Shown here: positions 7,748 to 14,935 of the stretch, piece after piece
Position numbering within the stretch: the first letter of the stretch is position 1
How the letters are laid out: every line of letters begins with the position of its first letter
NCBI RefSeq assembly: GCF_034521915.1
Contig: NZ_JAXHLU010000001.1
Location: 62,001 to 126,000 of the forward strand
DNA length: 64,000 nt
Direction of reading: 5' to 3'
Source of the DNA: Fodinibius sp034521915
GTDB lineage: Bacteria > Bacteroidota > Rhodothermia > Balneolales > Balneolaceae
Made by a program: the position numbers and the translations under genes
The notes under the pieces: generated by a model
Told to the model about the DNA's origin: nothing
Database searches by the model: none
What the model saw: only the letters and a program-made list of their open reading frames with translations

Positions 7748-8857
7748 ATGAATCCCGATAAAACACCAACCTACATATTAGTAAGTCTTCTTATTTTAGC
7801 GGCCATCGGCTTGCTTACTGGACTCTACTCGGGACTCCTGCGCCTGGGATTGCTGTCCTCAGCCGAACCGGCGATATCTCCCATCGCCCACGGTCCGCTG
7901 ATGATCAATGGATTTCTGGGTACGCTCATCGGACTTGAACGTGCAGCTGCCCTAGAACATAAATGGGCGTACACGGCACCGGTATTTATGGCGGCCTCCA
8001 CTATTTTACTGCTAATTGGCTTTCCCATTCCATCGAACTGGGCCCTTATTATCGGCTCAGTCGGACTTACCGCAGTGATGGGCTATCTGTATTATTTACA
8101 GCCCAAAATTTACCACCTAATTATGGCTCTGGGTGCCGCCTCACTATTGGCAGGAAACGTTCTTTTCGTAGCTGAATTTCCAATTTATGAACTGGTTGGC
8201 TGGTGGGCGGCCTTTCCAATGCTCACTATCTTTGGCGAACGTCTGGAGCTCAATCGCATCATGCGTCCGCCCAAACGAGCTCAACACCTATTTGCAATAC
8301 TCATTTTGGGATGGATTTCCGCTCTTGCGCTTACCCATTTTGATCGCACTATCGGCTGGATTCTTGCCTCACTCCTACTCATCGTCATCGCCGGCTGGCT
8401 GATTAAATACGATGTGGCCCGGCGAACGATCAAATCTACAGCATGGACACGCTACAGTGCCATCAGCTTGCTAACAGGATACGGCTGGCTCATCCTAACG
8501 GGATTATTTGGACTCTGGAAGGGCTTTCCTACCGCCGGCCCCATTTACGATGCACTACTGCACATGCTTTTTGTAGGATTTGTATTCAGCATGATTTTCG
8601 CGCACGCCTCGGTCATTATCCCCTCACTTTCCGGTAAATTAGTGCCCTACCACAAGTATTTTTATCTGCCTCTTATTTTGCTACATCTGTTTCTACTGGC
8701 ACGTGTGATAGGTGACTTTGCCTGGTGGCCAGTCGTTAGAAAAATAGGCAGCTATGGTAACGTGATAGCGATCCTACTGTTTTTGGGCGGAATCGCCTTT
8801 CAACTATTTAGAGAAACCAAAATTAAAGAATCTAAACTTAACCCTACATCCAACTAA
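7748..8857 (+). CDS. NnrS-like multi-pass membrane protein
   Basis: Integral membrane protein of 369 residues with about twelve hydrophobic segments. The motif AHGPLMINGFLGTLIGLERA (residues 47-66, H48) resembles the conserved haem/copper region of NnrS, a membrane protein that relieves NO stress and helps iron-DNIC handling in denitrifiers. A second histidine-containing segment, FVGFVFSMIFAHASVIIP, lies near residue 275. It sits in the same orientation as fdxA, the SufT-like gene, OsmC and the azurin-like gene. NnrS assignment rests on motif and context, not full-length similarity. Confidence 0.65.
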   Translation: MNPDKTPTYILVSLLILAAIGLLTGLYSGLLRLGLLSSAEPAISPIAHGPLMINGFLGTLIGLERAAALEHKWAYTAPVFMAASTILLLIGFPIPSNWALIIGSVGLTAVMGYLYYLQPKIYHLIMALGAASLLAGNVLFVAEFPIYELVGWWAAFPMLTIFGERLELNRIMRPPKRAQHLFAILILGWISALALTHFDRTIGWILASLLLIVIAGWLIKYDVARRTIKSTAWTRYSAISLLTGYGWLILTGLFGLWKGFPTAGPIYDALLHMLFVGFVFSMIFAHASVIIPSLSGKLVPYHKYFYLPLILLHLFLLARVIGDFAWWPVVRKIGSYGNVIAILLFLGGIAFQLFRETKIKESKLNPTSN

Positions 8858-8882
8858 ATATTAATTAAACACTTATATCATT

Positions 8883-9308
8883 ATGCCTACCCAAAAAGCA
8901 AGTGCACAATGGAACGGAGATCTGAAAAACGGAAATGGAACAATGGAATTTGGAAACGGCGCCTACTCAGGCAGCTACACCTTTGCCTCCCGATTCGAAC
9001 AGGCCTCGGGCACCAATCCCGAAGAGTTAATTGGAGCAGCCCATGCCGGATGTTTTTCAATGGCATTATCATTAGAGCTATCAGAAGCCGGATATGATCC
9101 TAAATCCATTGATACCCGTGCGGAAGTCACCTTTGAGGTAAACGATAATGGCCCCGCTATTAGTGGAATTAAATTAATTACCAAAGCAAACGTGCCCGAC
9201 ATTGGGAACGATGATTTCCAAGAATTTGCTAACGGTGCTAAGAAAGGATGTCCAGTATCTAAAGCTTTAGCTGGCACTGACATCTCACTGGAAGCAGAGC
9301 TACTTTAA
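8883..9308 (+). CDS. OsmC family peroxiredoxin
   Basis: Thiol peroxidase of 141 residues in the OsmC/Ohr family that reduces organic hydroperoxides. The resolving pair is visible as C57 (AAHAGCFSMALS) and C123 (KKGCPVSKAL), with the SGTNPEELIGAAHAGC block and E47/E48 typical of OsmC. Length is as expected. It starts 25 bases after the NnrS-like gene, so cotranscription is likely, consistent with a combined oxidative and nitrosative stress function. Confidence 0.93.
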   Translation: MPTQKASAQWNGDLKNGNGTMEFGNGAYSGSYTFASRFEQASGTNPEELIGAAHAGCFSMALSLELSEAGYDPKSIDTRAEVTFEVNDNGPAISGIKLITKANVPDIGNDDFQEFANGAKKGCPVSKALAGTDISLEAELL

Positions 9309-9385
9309 TACACATTTCATGCTGTATAGAACAAAATACTTTCGTATCTTCTATACTTAATTTTTAACTAAAGATTTACACATTT

Positions 9386-9955
9386 ATGACACGTTTTGCA
9401 CCTTATTTATTCTCACTTATGTTGCTATTCGTCACTGCCTGTGGCGGTGGATCTGACCAGCAACAAGCTGAAGATCAGACAACAGATACCCAAGCTACCG
9501 AACAAGCTGATGACGTTCGTACGATCGAAATAGTCGGTATCGACCGCATGAAGTTCGTCGTTGACGGCGAAGAGGAAGGTATCACCACCGGCGAAAAAAT
9601 GGGCGACTATGTATTGCTCGAATCAATTACTGCCAAACCTGGTGAAGAGATTCGCATTAGTCTATATACCGAAAGTGATCTACCGGCATCTGCCATGGCA
9701 CACAACTTTGTGCTGCTTACCATGAATGCTGATGCAGCAGCCTTTGCAAATGCTGCGTCTAAAGCCAGAGATAATGATTATATTCCTACTGATATGGAAG
9801 ATCAAATCATTGCTCATACGGACCTTGCTGCCGGCGGAGAAACAGTAGAAGTTACATTTACTGCACCAGAAGAAACCGGAGAATATGAGTTTCTTTGTAG
9901 TTTCCCCGGTCACTATTCTGGCGGCATGAAGGGAATCCTCAACGTAGAAGAATAA
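9386..9955 (+). CDS. Azurin/plastocyanin-like copper lipoprotein
   Basis: Exported type 1 copper protein of 189 residues. The lipobox LFVTAC puts the lipidated cysteine at C19, followed by a long acidic linker. The cupredoxin domain shows the T1 ligands H106 (AMAHNFVLL), C171 and H176 (LCSFPGH) and M181, the C-x4-H-x4-M arrangement of azurin. It is probably anchored to a membrane facing the periplasm and is a candidate donor to NirK or NosZ (inference). It is last in the fdxA-to-azurin strand block and is followed by a strong terminator. Confidence 0.88.
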   Translation: MTRFAPYLFSLMLLFVTACGGGSDQQQAEDQTTDTQATEQADDVRTIEIVGIDRMKFVVDGEEEGITTGEKMGDYVLLESITAKPGEEIRISLYTESDLPASAMAHNFVLLTMNADAAAFANAASKARDNDYIPTDMEDQIIAHTDLAAGGETVEVTFTAPEETGEYEFLCSFPGHYSGGMKGILNVEE

Positions 9956-9982
9956 TTTTCTTCACGATTTGATTCTATTTTT

Positions 9983-10014
9983 AAAGGCGACTGTTTATAT
10001 CAGTCGCCTTTTTT
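9983..10014 (+). terminator. Rho-independent terminator of azurin-like gene
   Basis: Perfect 11-bp stem AAAGGCGACTG/CAGTCGCCTTT with loop TTTATAT and a run of T, 27 bases after the azurin-like stop codon. Confidence 0.92.
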
Positions 10015-10050
10015 ATTTCTGTCACTTTTTAAAACAGAAATTCAATTCTC

Positions 10051-10542
10051 GTGTATTATTTCTCGGTTTTTATTCACACAAACTCAGCCATTTTCTGGAT
10101 CGGAGGCATGCTGTTTACGCCAGGAGTGCTGGTTCCGGCATCCCGACATAAATTACTCAAAGACAAAAAAGGGAACTTTTTTACACTAGTTGGCAGAAAG
10201 TTCAGCCGTATTTCCTAGGTACTTTTTGTGGTGCTAATTATTACCGGCATAACCAATTTATTAACAAGGTGCTATGCCGTAGAACAACTTCTAACCGGTT
10301 CTTTTTGGGTTGATGTATTTGGAGGTAACCTATTTATAAAGCTGCTCATATTTGCTTTGGTATTAATCATGAGTGGCATTCACGATTTCTATGCCGGACC
10401 GAAGGCTGCAAAGCTGATGGATAAAGAGCCAAATAGTGATAAAACCAAAAAGATGCGCAACATTTCCAGCTGGCTTAGTCGTCTTAACTTATTACTGGGA
10501 TTGGCTATTCTCTACTACGCCATGCGCTTGCTGAGAGGATAA
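10051..10542 (+). pseudogene. CopD-like membrane protein, interrupted by amber codon
   Basis: Starting from GTG at 10051 one frame encodes YYFSVFIHTNSAIFWIGGML, the opening helix of small CopD-like membrane proteins, and continues through FTLVGRKFSRIS to TAG at 10216-10218. The same frame then runs on without a break as VLFVVLIITGITN through SGIHDFYAGPKA to the stop at 10542. Only one codon separates the two halves; TGG (Trp) would restore about 163 residues with four membrane helices. It could be a real nonsense mutation, a sequence error, or two separate peptides with a GTG restart at 10228. Copper-related function is suggested only by family resemblance and the cupredoxin gene upstream. 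Confidence 0.7.
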
Positions 10543-10557
10543 TTAGAAAAAATAGAG

Positions 10558-10624
10558 GTAATAAGTAATGAGTAATAAATAATTTTTTGCTAATTACTCG
10601 TCACTTTTTACTTATTACTTATTA
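10558..10624. repeat. AT-rich imperfect inverted repeat
   Basis: Left arm gtaataagtaatgagtaataa and right arm ttacttattacttatta are imperfect inverted copies around taattttttgctaatt. It overlaps the 3' end of the minus-strand 135-residue gene and may act as a two-way terminator for it and the CopD-like gene. Confidence 0.6.
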
Positions 10625-11022
10625 TAACTCACTGCTCGATTCCAGTGTAGCCCTACAAAAAGAACTACAGCTATAATTTCTAACAAGCGTCCCCAAATAG
10701 TCGCTGAACTTCCAATTATATCTAAATACGAAGCTACATTTATTAATATCCCAACATTTAGCACTCCCACCATCAGCATTGCTAAATTGGGATTGCCACG
10801 CGATTTATCAACAAGATAGCGCGGCAAAATCCAGTAGGCCGTTCCCATTGTAAGCTGAATAATCCAGCCAAAAATGCTTACCTCGATGTGGATTGATAGC
10901 AGGCTCCATACCGACGAGGATTCGGGGTATACCTTGCTGATTAAAATCAGCGCACCGATAACAAATCCTGCCAGCATGTACAGCATCGAAGCTTTAATCA
11001 TCCAGCGACTTGGTGTTGGCAT
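10615..11022 (-). CDS. Small haem-copper-oxidase-like membrane protein
   Basis: Four-helix membrane protein of 135 residues. Its second helix carries H45 and FGWIIQLTMGTAYWILPRY, a pattern resembling one segment of cbb3-type or NO reductase subunit I, but it is far too short to be an oxidase. The 154-residue protein at 11912-12376 shares the GWIxQxxxGxxxWxxP pattern, so they look like paralogues. It is last in the minus-strand NO-defence block. A haem-binding or copper-relay role is possible but unproven; no function is assigned. Confidence 0.7.
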   Translation of the reverse strand: MPTPSRWMIKASMLYMLAGFVIGALILISKVYPESSSVWSLLSIHIEVSIFGWIIQLTMGTAYWILPRYLVDKSRGNPNLAMLMVGVLNVGILINVASYLDIIGSSATIWGRLLEIIAVVLFVGLHWNRAVSYNK

Positions 11023-11050
11023 GGACTAGTTGTTGCTTTATTATTACTAA

Positions 11051-11132
11051 CGTGTCACCCTGAACTCGTTTCAGGGTCCATTTGAAAACTTCATTTAGAG
11101 TATAGATGCTGAAACGAGTTCAAAATGACACG
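11051..11132. repeat. Dispersed palindromic repeat, family A copy 3
   Basis: Arms cgtgtcaccctgaactcgtt and gaaacgagttcaaaatgacacg, with ctgaactcgtttcag as a left sub-hairpin. It lies between two minus-strand genes of the NO block. The rest of the gap to 11275 holds nothing recognisable. Confidence 0.8.
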
Positions 11133-11275
11133 TAACGACCTGGCGCATGAATGTTGAGTTATTAAATAATGAACGAAAGCTTAAAAAGCCAGAAGGTGGC
11201 AAGATCTGGCAAGGCGTGTCCGCTTAATGCGCGTCTCATAGGGCCTAACAAATTATTTTTATTTTCCCGAAACTT

Positions 11276-11839
11276 TTATTCCATTTTCATCTTACCCGTA
11301 GCGATCATCCAGTGATGTAGTTGGTGATGGGCACCTTCAGATAGTAAGCCTATATATCCCAATGCCCGGATTTTTTGTACTTCGGACTCGTTATTAGTAG
11401 TGCAAGTAATCATCCAATTGTTGCCATTTTGTTTCGCATTCATATCCCACCCCTTCTCTTTTTTGATCATATCTGGGTGCATGCTGAATAATTTTTCCAG
11501 CGCTTGAACTGCTCGTTCAGAATGAGGACGAACCGTAATTGCAATCCCTTTTTCAATTTGATCTTTTGATAGTATCTCTACTTCTTCAGTAAACGCTTTC
11601 ATATCAAGCAGATGCTGTCGCAAAGCTTCTAAGTTAACCTGCGACCAATCGGTGTCGGGATTTGCTTCCAGTTTTTGGACTACTTCCTGAATAGTTCCAA
11701 AAATATCATTCCCGGGTTCGGTAAGCGGAGTACTATTTTGATGCATGTTATGTTGGCCATAAGCAGTTCCTGTGATACCAAATATAATAAACACAGCAAC
11801 CCATTTAAGAGCAAAAGTCGTAATTTTATAAAAAGGCAT
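11276..11839 (-). CDS. Hypothetical periplasmic protein
   Basis: Protein of 187 residues with a signal peptide (hydrophobic residues 10-27, cleavage near AYG-Q). The mature part is mostly helical, with a His/Met-rich N-terminus (QHNMHQN), a single cysteine in WMITCTTNN and a His-rich C-terminus (GAHHQLHHWMIATGKMKME). These residues could bind copper or haem, but no family is recognised. It lies 72 bases downstream of the 154-residue membrane protein on the same strand, so it may belong to the NO-defence operon. Function is unknown. Confidence 0.7.
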   Translation of the reverse strand: MPFYKITTFALKWVAVFIIFGITGTAYGQHNMHQNSTPLTEPGNDIFGTIQEVVQKLEANPDTDWSQVNLEALRQHLLDMKAFTEEVEILSKDQIEKGIAITVRPHSERAVQALEKLFSMHPDMIKKEKGWDMNAKQNGNNWMITCTTNNESEVQKIRALGYIGLLSEGAHHQLHHWMIATGKMKME

Positions 11840-11911
11840 TACTTTTGGAGCTTTGAAATTTTTGGCTAAATGAAATTATATGTAGTGTAAGAAATATTTG
11901 GCCCTATAACA

Positions 11912-12376
11912 TTATTTATCACTATTAGCTTTCTGTCGTTCACGTTTCTTCTTTCGTTGCCTGCGGCGCTGTTCTTTCGATTGGATACGCGGCCACAGTT
12001 CTGTGATATAAGTCAGGGCGGCCCCTACTTGACTCACCGCTGATATCACAATCAAAATGCTCCACAATGATCCCGTAACTAAATAGGTAGCGGGTTCTGC
12101 AACTACACGCAGTATTAATCCAACATTTAAAAAAATATATGTAAGCCAACCCCAAAGCTGTGCTTTAAAACCTTCTTCGCGGGTTCGACCGGGAAACATC
12201 CACATGGATACCCCAAAGATAATCTGCGTAATCCACCCGACCATCAACAGGTGCCAGAAGAGCGGCACGATACCGGGAAATTGGAGCCAGTTAAACTCAG
12301 CAGCTAATCCCAACAACAGCGAAGCTAAAAAATAAATGAGTCCCGTTTTAATAAATACACGCGCTATTCTCGGCAT
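11912..12376 (-). CDS. Small haem-copper-oxidase-like membrane protein
   Basis: Four-helix membrane protein of 154 residues with a strongly basic C-terminal tail (residues about 132-154, many K/R). Helix 2 carries H42 in WHLLMVGWITQIIFGVSMWM, resembling a helix of haem-copper oxidase subunit I and the HLMFFGW motif of the 417-residue protein upstream. Its start overlaps the end of the DUF3565 gene by 13 bases, indicating translational coupling. It belongs to the haemoglobin/cytochrome c' operon. A haem-dependent or assembly role in NO defence is inferred; there is no family proof. Confidence 0.7.
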   Translation of the reverse strand: MPRIARVFIKTGLIYFLASLLLGLAAEFNWLQFPGIVPLFWHLLMVGWITQIIFGVSMWMFPGRTREEGFKAQLWGWLTYIFLNVGLILRVVAEPATYLVTGSLWSILIVISAVSQVGAALTYITELWPRIQSKEQRRRQRKKKRERQKANSDK

Positions 12377-12585
12377 GACGGATCAAAATCTTTTGGTTCG
12401 TTGCGATCACATTTCTTACAGTTCAATTCTTTTCCGAGTCGACTTTCCCTGCCCTTTTCAGTAGTCACCCAGGGACGAAGCATCCACGGCGGATTATGCC
12501 GCACGTGCTGGTTATGTCCGCACTGCAGCTCAGCCACCCAATCGTTTTCTTTATCTTTATGAAATCCTATAATGGGCTGCTCCAT
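12364..12585 (-). CDS. DUF3565 protein
   Basis: Protein of 73 residues matching DUF3565: IIGFHKDKENDWVAELQCGH, then NQHVRHNPPW, RPWVTTEKGR and a terminal LNCKKCDR. The cysteines C22, C56 and C59 with nearby histidines could form a small metal site. Family members are widespread and often encoded near globins and NnrS-type proteins, but the function is unknown. It overlaps the next gene by 13 bases and is five bases after cytochrome c', so it is clearly in the operon. Confidence 0.85.
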   Translation of the reverse strand: MEQPIIGFHKDKENDWVAELQCGHNQHVRHNPPWMLRPWVTTEKGRESRLGKELNCKKCDRNEPKDFDPSCRE

Positions 12586-12590
12586 TACAA

Positions 12591-13070
12591 CTACTGCTCC
12601 AACCTTGCTGTAGAAATTGGTTTACGATAGTTGGAATGGCAATCCACACATCCCTGCTGGGTTATGCGATAGTGCTTGAGTACCTTCTGCATATTTTCTT
12701 CAATAGCTGCCATTCGCATTGAATCGGCATGATGGTGTACCACCATGTCAAATTCTAAAAACTGCTTCATCTCTTTATCAAGCGTTTTCTTTACCAGTTT
12801 TTTATCCTCGGATGTCATCGTCGGATGATCAGATATATTGCCAGCTCCTTCTTCGATCATTGCAAAATTTTCAGTGTAAATTCCACGGTCAACCTGCTGA
12901 ATATCATCCATCAGCTGCTGCATCATAGGTACCAGAGGCAAGGTTTCTGGCTGATGTGACTTTTGTCCGGATATATCTTGTGTAAATACGGACCCACCCA
13001 TCAAAACAAAGACACTTATAAAAAGTATGAGTACAATATATTTCGTGTGAGACATTTTATTCTTCATCAT
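12591..13070 (-). CDS. Cytochrome c' / c556-like protein
   Basis: Periplasmic c-type cytochrome of 159 residues. A signal anchor spans about 10-29. The single haem motif C141-V-D-C144-H145 sits near the C-terminus followed by SNYR, which with the preceding helical region is the layout of the cytochrome c'/c556 four-helix bundle. Cytochrome c' proteins bind NO and are linked to NO tolerance; c556 types act as electron carriers. M49/M50 could provide a sixth ligand, so which of the two it is cannot be decided by eye. It is encoded with a truncated haemoglobin, favouring NO binding. Confidence 0.8.
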   Translation of the reverse strand: MMKNKMSHTKYIVLILFISVFVLMGGSVFTQDISGQKSHQPETLPLVPMMQQLMDDIQQVDRGIYTENFAMIEEGAGNISDHPTMTSEDKKLVKKTLDKEMKQFLEFDMVVHHHADSMRMAAIEENMQKVLKHYRITQQGCVDCHSNYRKPISTARLEQ

Positions 13071-13236
13071 GGATTACCTTGTCTAATTTCAAATTCTGCA
13101 TTGCACTAATAGCCGCTTCCATGGAGCCCTCGGTGCACAATCCGCTCATTGCTGCATCCTGGAATCCTTCACGAGCTGCATTAATACAAGCTTCACGGAC
13201 ATTCTCTGCAAGTTCTGCTCGATCACCATCCTTCAT
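13057..13236 (-). CDS. Conserved 59-residue small protein
   Basis: Short gene lying between the truncated haemoglobin stop (13239) and cytochrome c' start (13070), with which its end overlaps by 14 bases. It begins MKDGDRAELAENVREACINA and ends near ISAMQNLKLDKVIHDEE, with cysteines at residues 17 and 35. The pattern C...A..GF..A...GLC.EG..EAA resembles small proteins I recall being loosely labelled acetyltransferase, often next to globin and DUF3565 genes; that label is not supported here. Tight packing argues it is translated. Function is unknown. Confidence 0.7.
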   Translation of the reverse strand: MKDGDRAELAENVREACINAAREGFQDAAMSGLCTEGSMEAAISAMQNLKLDKVIHDEE

Positions 13237-13238
13237 AA

Positions 13239-13628
13239 TTATTCTGCCTCATTCGATTTCTCAAATTTTCCGCTCATCGCCATTCTTGTCGAAAAAGAAT
13301 TCGCAATATTCTCAGCCATCTCTTTGGCATAATTAGCTCGCTTACCCTCAAAATGTTCATCTACCGTTTCAACAAATAAGCCAACCCAGCGGCCAAAATC
13401 ATCTTGCTTAATTGGCAATGGCAGATGTTGACGAAATGGACGTCCCTTGTACCGTGAAGTGCCGAACAACAATTTTGACCAGAAGCTCACCATTTTGGGT
13501 AGATGCTCATCCCAATCCACGTTGGCCTCCTCGTTAAAAATGGGACCCAGTCGTTCATCCTTCTCAATTTTTGCATAGAAAGCATGAACCAAAGTAGCTA
13601 TATCTTCTTCATTTCGAATATCATGCAT
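13239..13628 (-). CDS. Group III truncated haemoglobin
   Basis: Haem protein of 129 residues of the group III truncated globin family, which bind oxygen or NO and are linked to nitrosative stress tolerance. Seen: the FYAKIEKDERLGPIF helix A/B region, MVSFWSKLLFG, the proximal histidine in RPFRQHLPL (H68) and the following FGRWVGLFVETVD. No reductase domain is fused, so a separate electron donor would be needed for dioxygenase turnover. The gene starts four bases after the upstream membrane-protein gene and is followed two bases later by the 59-residue gene. Confidence 0.9.
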   Translation of the reverse strand: MHDIRNEEDIATLVHAFYAKIEKDERLGPIFNEEANVDWDEHLPKMVSFWSKLLFGTSRYKGRPFRQHLPLPIKQDDFGRWVGLFVETVDEHFEGKRANYAKEMAENIANSFSTRMAMSGKFEKSNEAE

Positions 13629-13632
13629 AATC

Positions 13633-14886
13633 CTAATGATGTATTTTCTTTGGGAATTGGATCAGCTTAAACCAATAAACAGTTACCGCTAAAATTGGAA
13701 GTATGGCTCCAATTACCAAAGCATCTACAATCCATGCGCCTGAAAGCACCTGTGGCCAAAGTCCGGTAAACATCAGTAATGTAAAGAGCGTCACAATTAT
13801 TGACACACCGATAATGTGGAAATACTTTTGGGAGATCATTGATTGATCATTGATCCAGGCAAAAGCCAGCAACGTCAATCCTCCCAACAAAAGAATGTGC
13901 AGGTAAAGTACCCGTAATGCCGGATCGGACAGCCAGAAAGAGCTGGGCACAACAGAGGCTCCCAATTGCAATATACCTTTAGAGGTTAATAATAGAGCAG
14001 GCCAAACCCAGATCGGATGGCTCCATTTTCCGGATCTAAAGACAGCTCCCATAACCAGTATCAAGCCAATGGCCGCCAGCCCTCCACCCAATCGAGCCGT
14101 ACCTAACAACATGGGTGAGAGCAATGATTCTGAAATCCCATAGGGAAATGTCAGCGGTGCTCCGATGGCAATAGCTCCCAATGCAAATTGCGGAGATACC
14201 CACCAGGTTTGTTCATCGATCTCAAGTTCACTGATTAAAATACCGCACAGCACCAACACCACCCATCCTTCGGTAAAAGCTGCTAGGAAAAAGTGCGTCA
14301 TGCTTTTCATGAGCAGATGCGACTCGGGAGCTACCTCCTGAATCACAGCTACGCCCCATGCTCCCAGCGAGCAGACAGCCAACAAGATAAGTGCCCCATC
14401 AAACCATGGCAAGCTTTCATCATTCTTTAATACAGCCCTGCTCTTCCAGTAGCCAACCATAAACCCATACCAGCCGATCATCACCAAACCCGAAAAGATG
14501 ACCGAAAATGGAAGCGATGCCGATCCAATGACAACCGAACGATATCCGTAGAATAGGAAAAAAGGATAGGCCATTAATCCAAAAAATATAACCGCTGCAA
14601 TAGCAGATCTCATCCCATTAATACTTTTTACTTTGTCCTCAGTTTTGCCAATAATTTTTTGCATGATGATATACAACGGTAACGGCACGGCCCATCCAAA
14701 GAACATGAGGTGAGAATGTGCGTGACGGATATTTCCCAGCGACAACTCTCCGGGAATCCATCCCATCATCCCTAATCGATACAGAAAGCCCGTTAGTCCT
14801 GCCAACACAAAACATGCTATTGATGCATGCAATAACCAATGACTCTTGAAGTGATTTTCTTTTAAATACTTGCTCTGATTCCTCAC
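13633..14886 (-). CDS. Twelve-helix haem-copper/NnrS-like membrane protein
   Basis: Integral membrane protein of 417 residues with about twelve helices. The conspicuous motif NIRHAHSHLMFFGWAVPLPL (H55, H57, H59) at the start of the second helix resembles the histidine helix of haem-copper oxidases and NnrS. A second histidine region occurs near MTHFFLAAFTEGW. It has no CuB-type tri-histidine set that I can identify, so it is not called an NO reductase. It lies 49 bases after the acyl-CoA synthetase and four bases before the globin gene, placing it in the NO-defence operon. Confidence 0.65.
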   Translation of the reverse strand: MRNQSKYLKENHFKSHWLLHASIACFVLAGLTGFLYRLGMMGWIPGELSLGNIRHAHSHLMFFGWAVPLPLYIIMQKIIGKTEDKVKSINGMRSAIAAVIFFGLMAYPFFLFYGYRSVVIGSASLPFSVIFSGLVMIGWYGFMVGYWKSRAVLKNDESLPWFDGALILLAVCSLGAWGVAVIQEVAPESHLLMKSMTHFFLAAFTEGWVVLVLCGILISELEIDEQTWWVSPQFALGAIAIGAPLTFPYGISESLLSPMLLGTARLGGGLAAIGLILVMGAVFRSGKWSHPIWVWPALLLTSKGILQLGASVVPSSFWLSDPALRVLYLHILLLGGLTLLAFAWINDQSMISQKYFHIIGVSIIVTLFTLLMFTGLWPQVLSGAWIVDALVIGAILPILAVTVYWFKLIQFPKKIHH

Positions 14887-14935
14887 CGAAACATCAACCC
14901 TTAACTTATGTAATACATTAAGTAAAAATTAGAAA

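Noticed and set aside
11169..11327. Plus-strand frame of about 52 residues (MNESLKSQKVARSG)
   Set aside because: Overlaps the 3' end of the 187-residue gene on the other strand and has no family resemblance.
10615..14886. NO reductase (NorB) among the haem-copper-like proteins
   Set aside because: None has the six-histidine set or the roughly 450-750 residue length expected; two are only about 150 residues.
14906..14933. Possible palindrome ACTTATGTAATACATTAAGT upstream of the 417-residue gene
   Set aside because: Weak arms; a partial copy at about 32598 was found, but too little to claim an operator.
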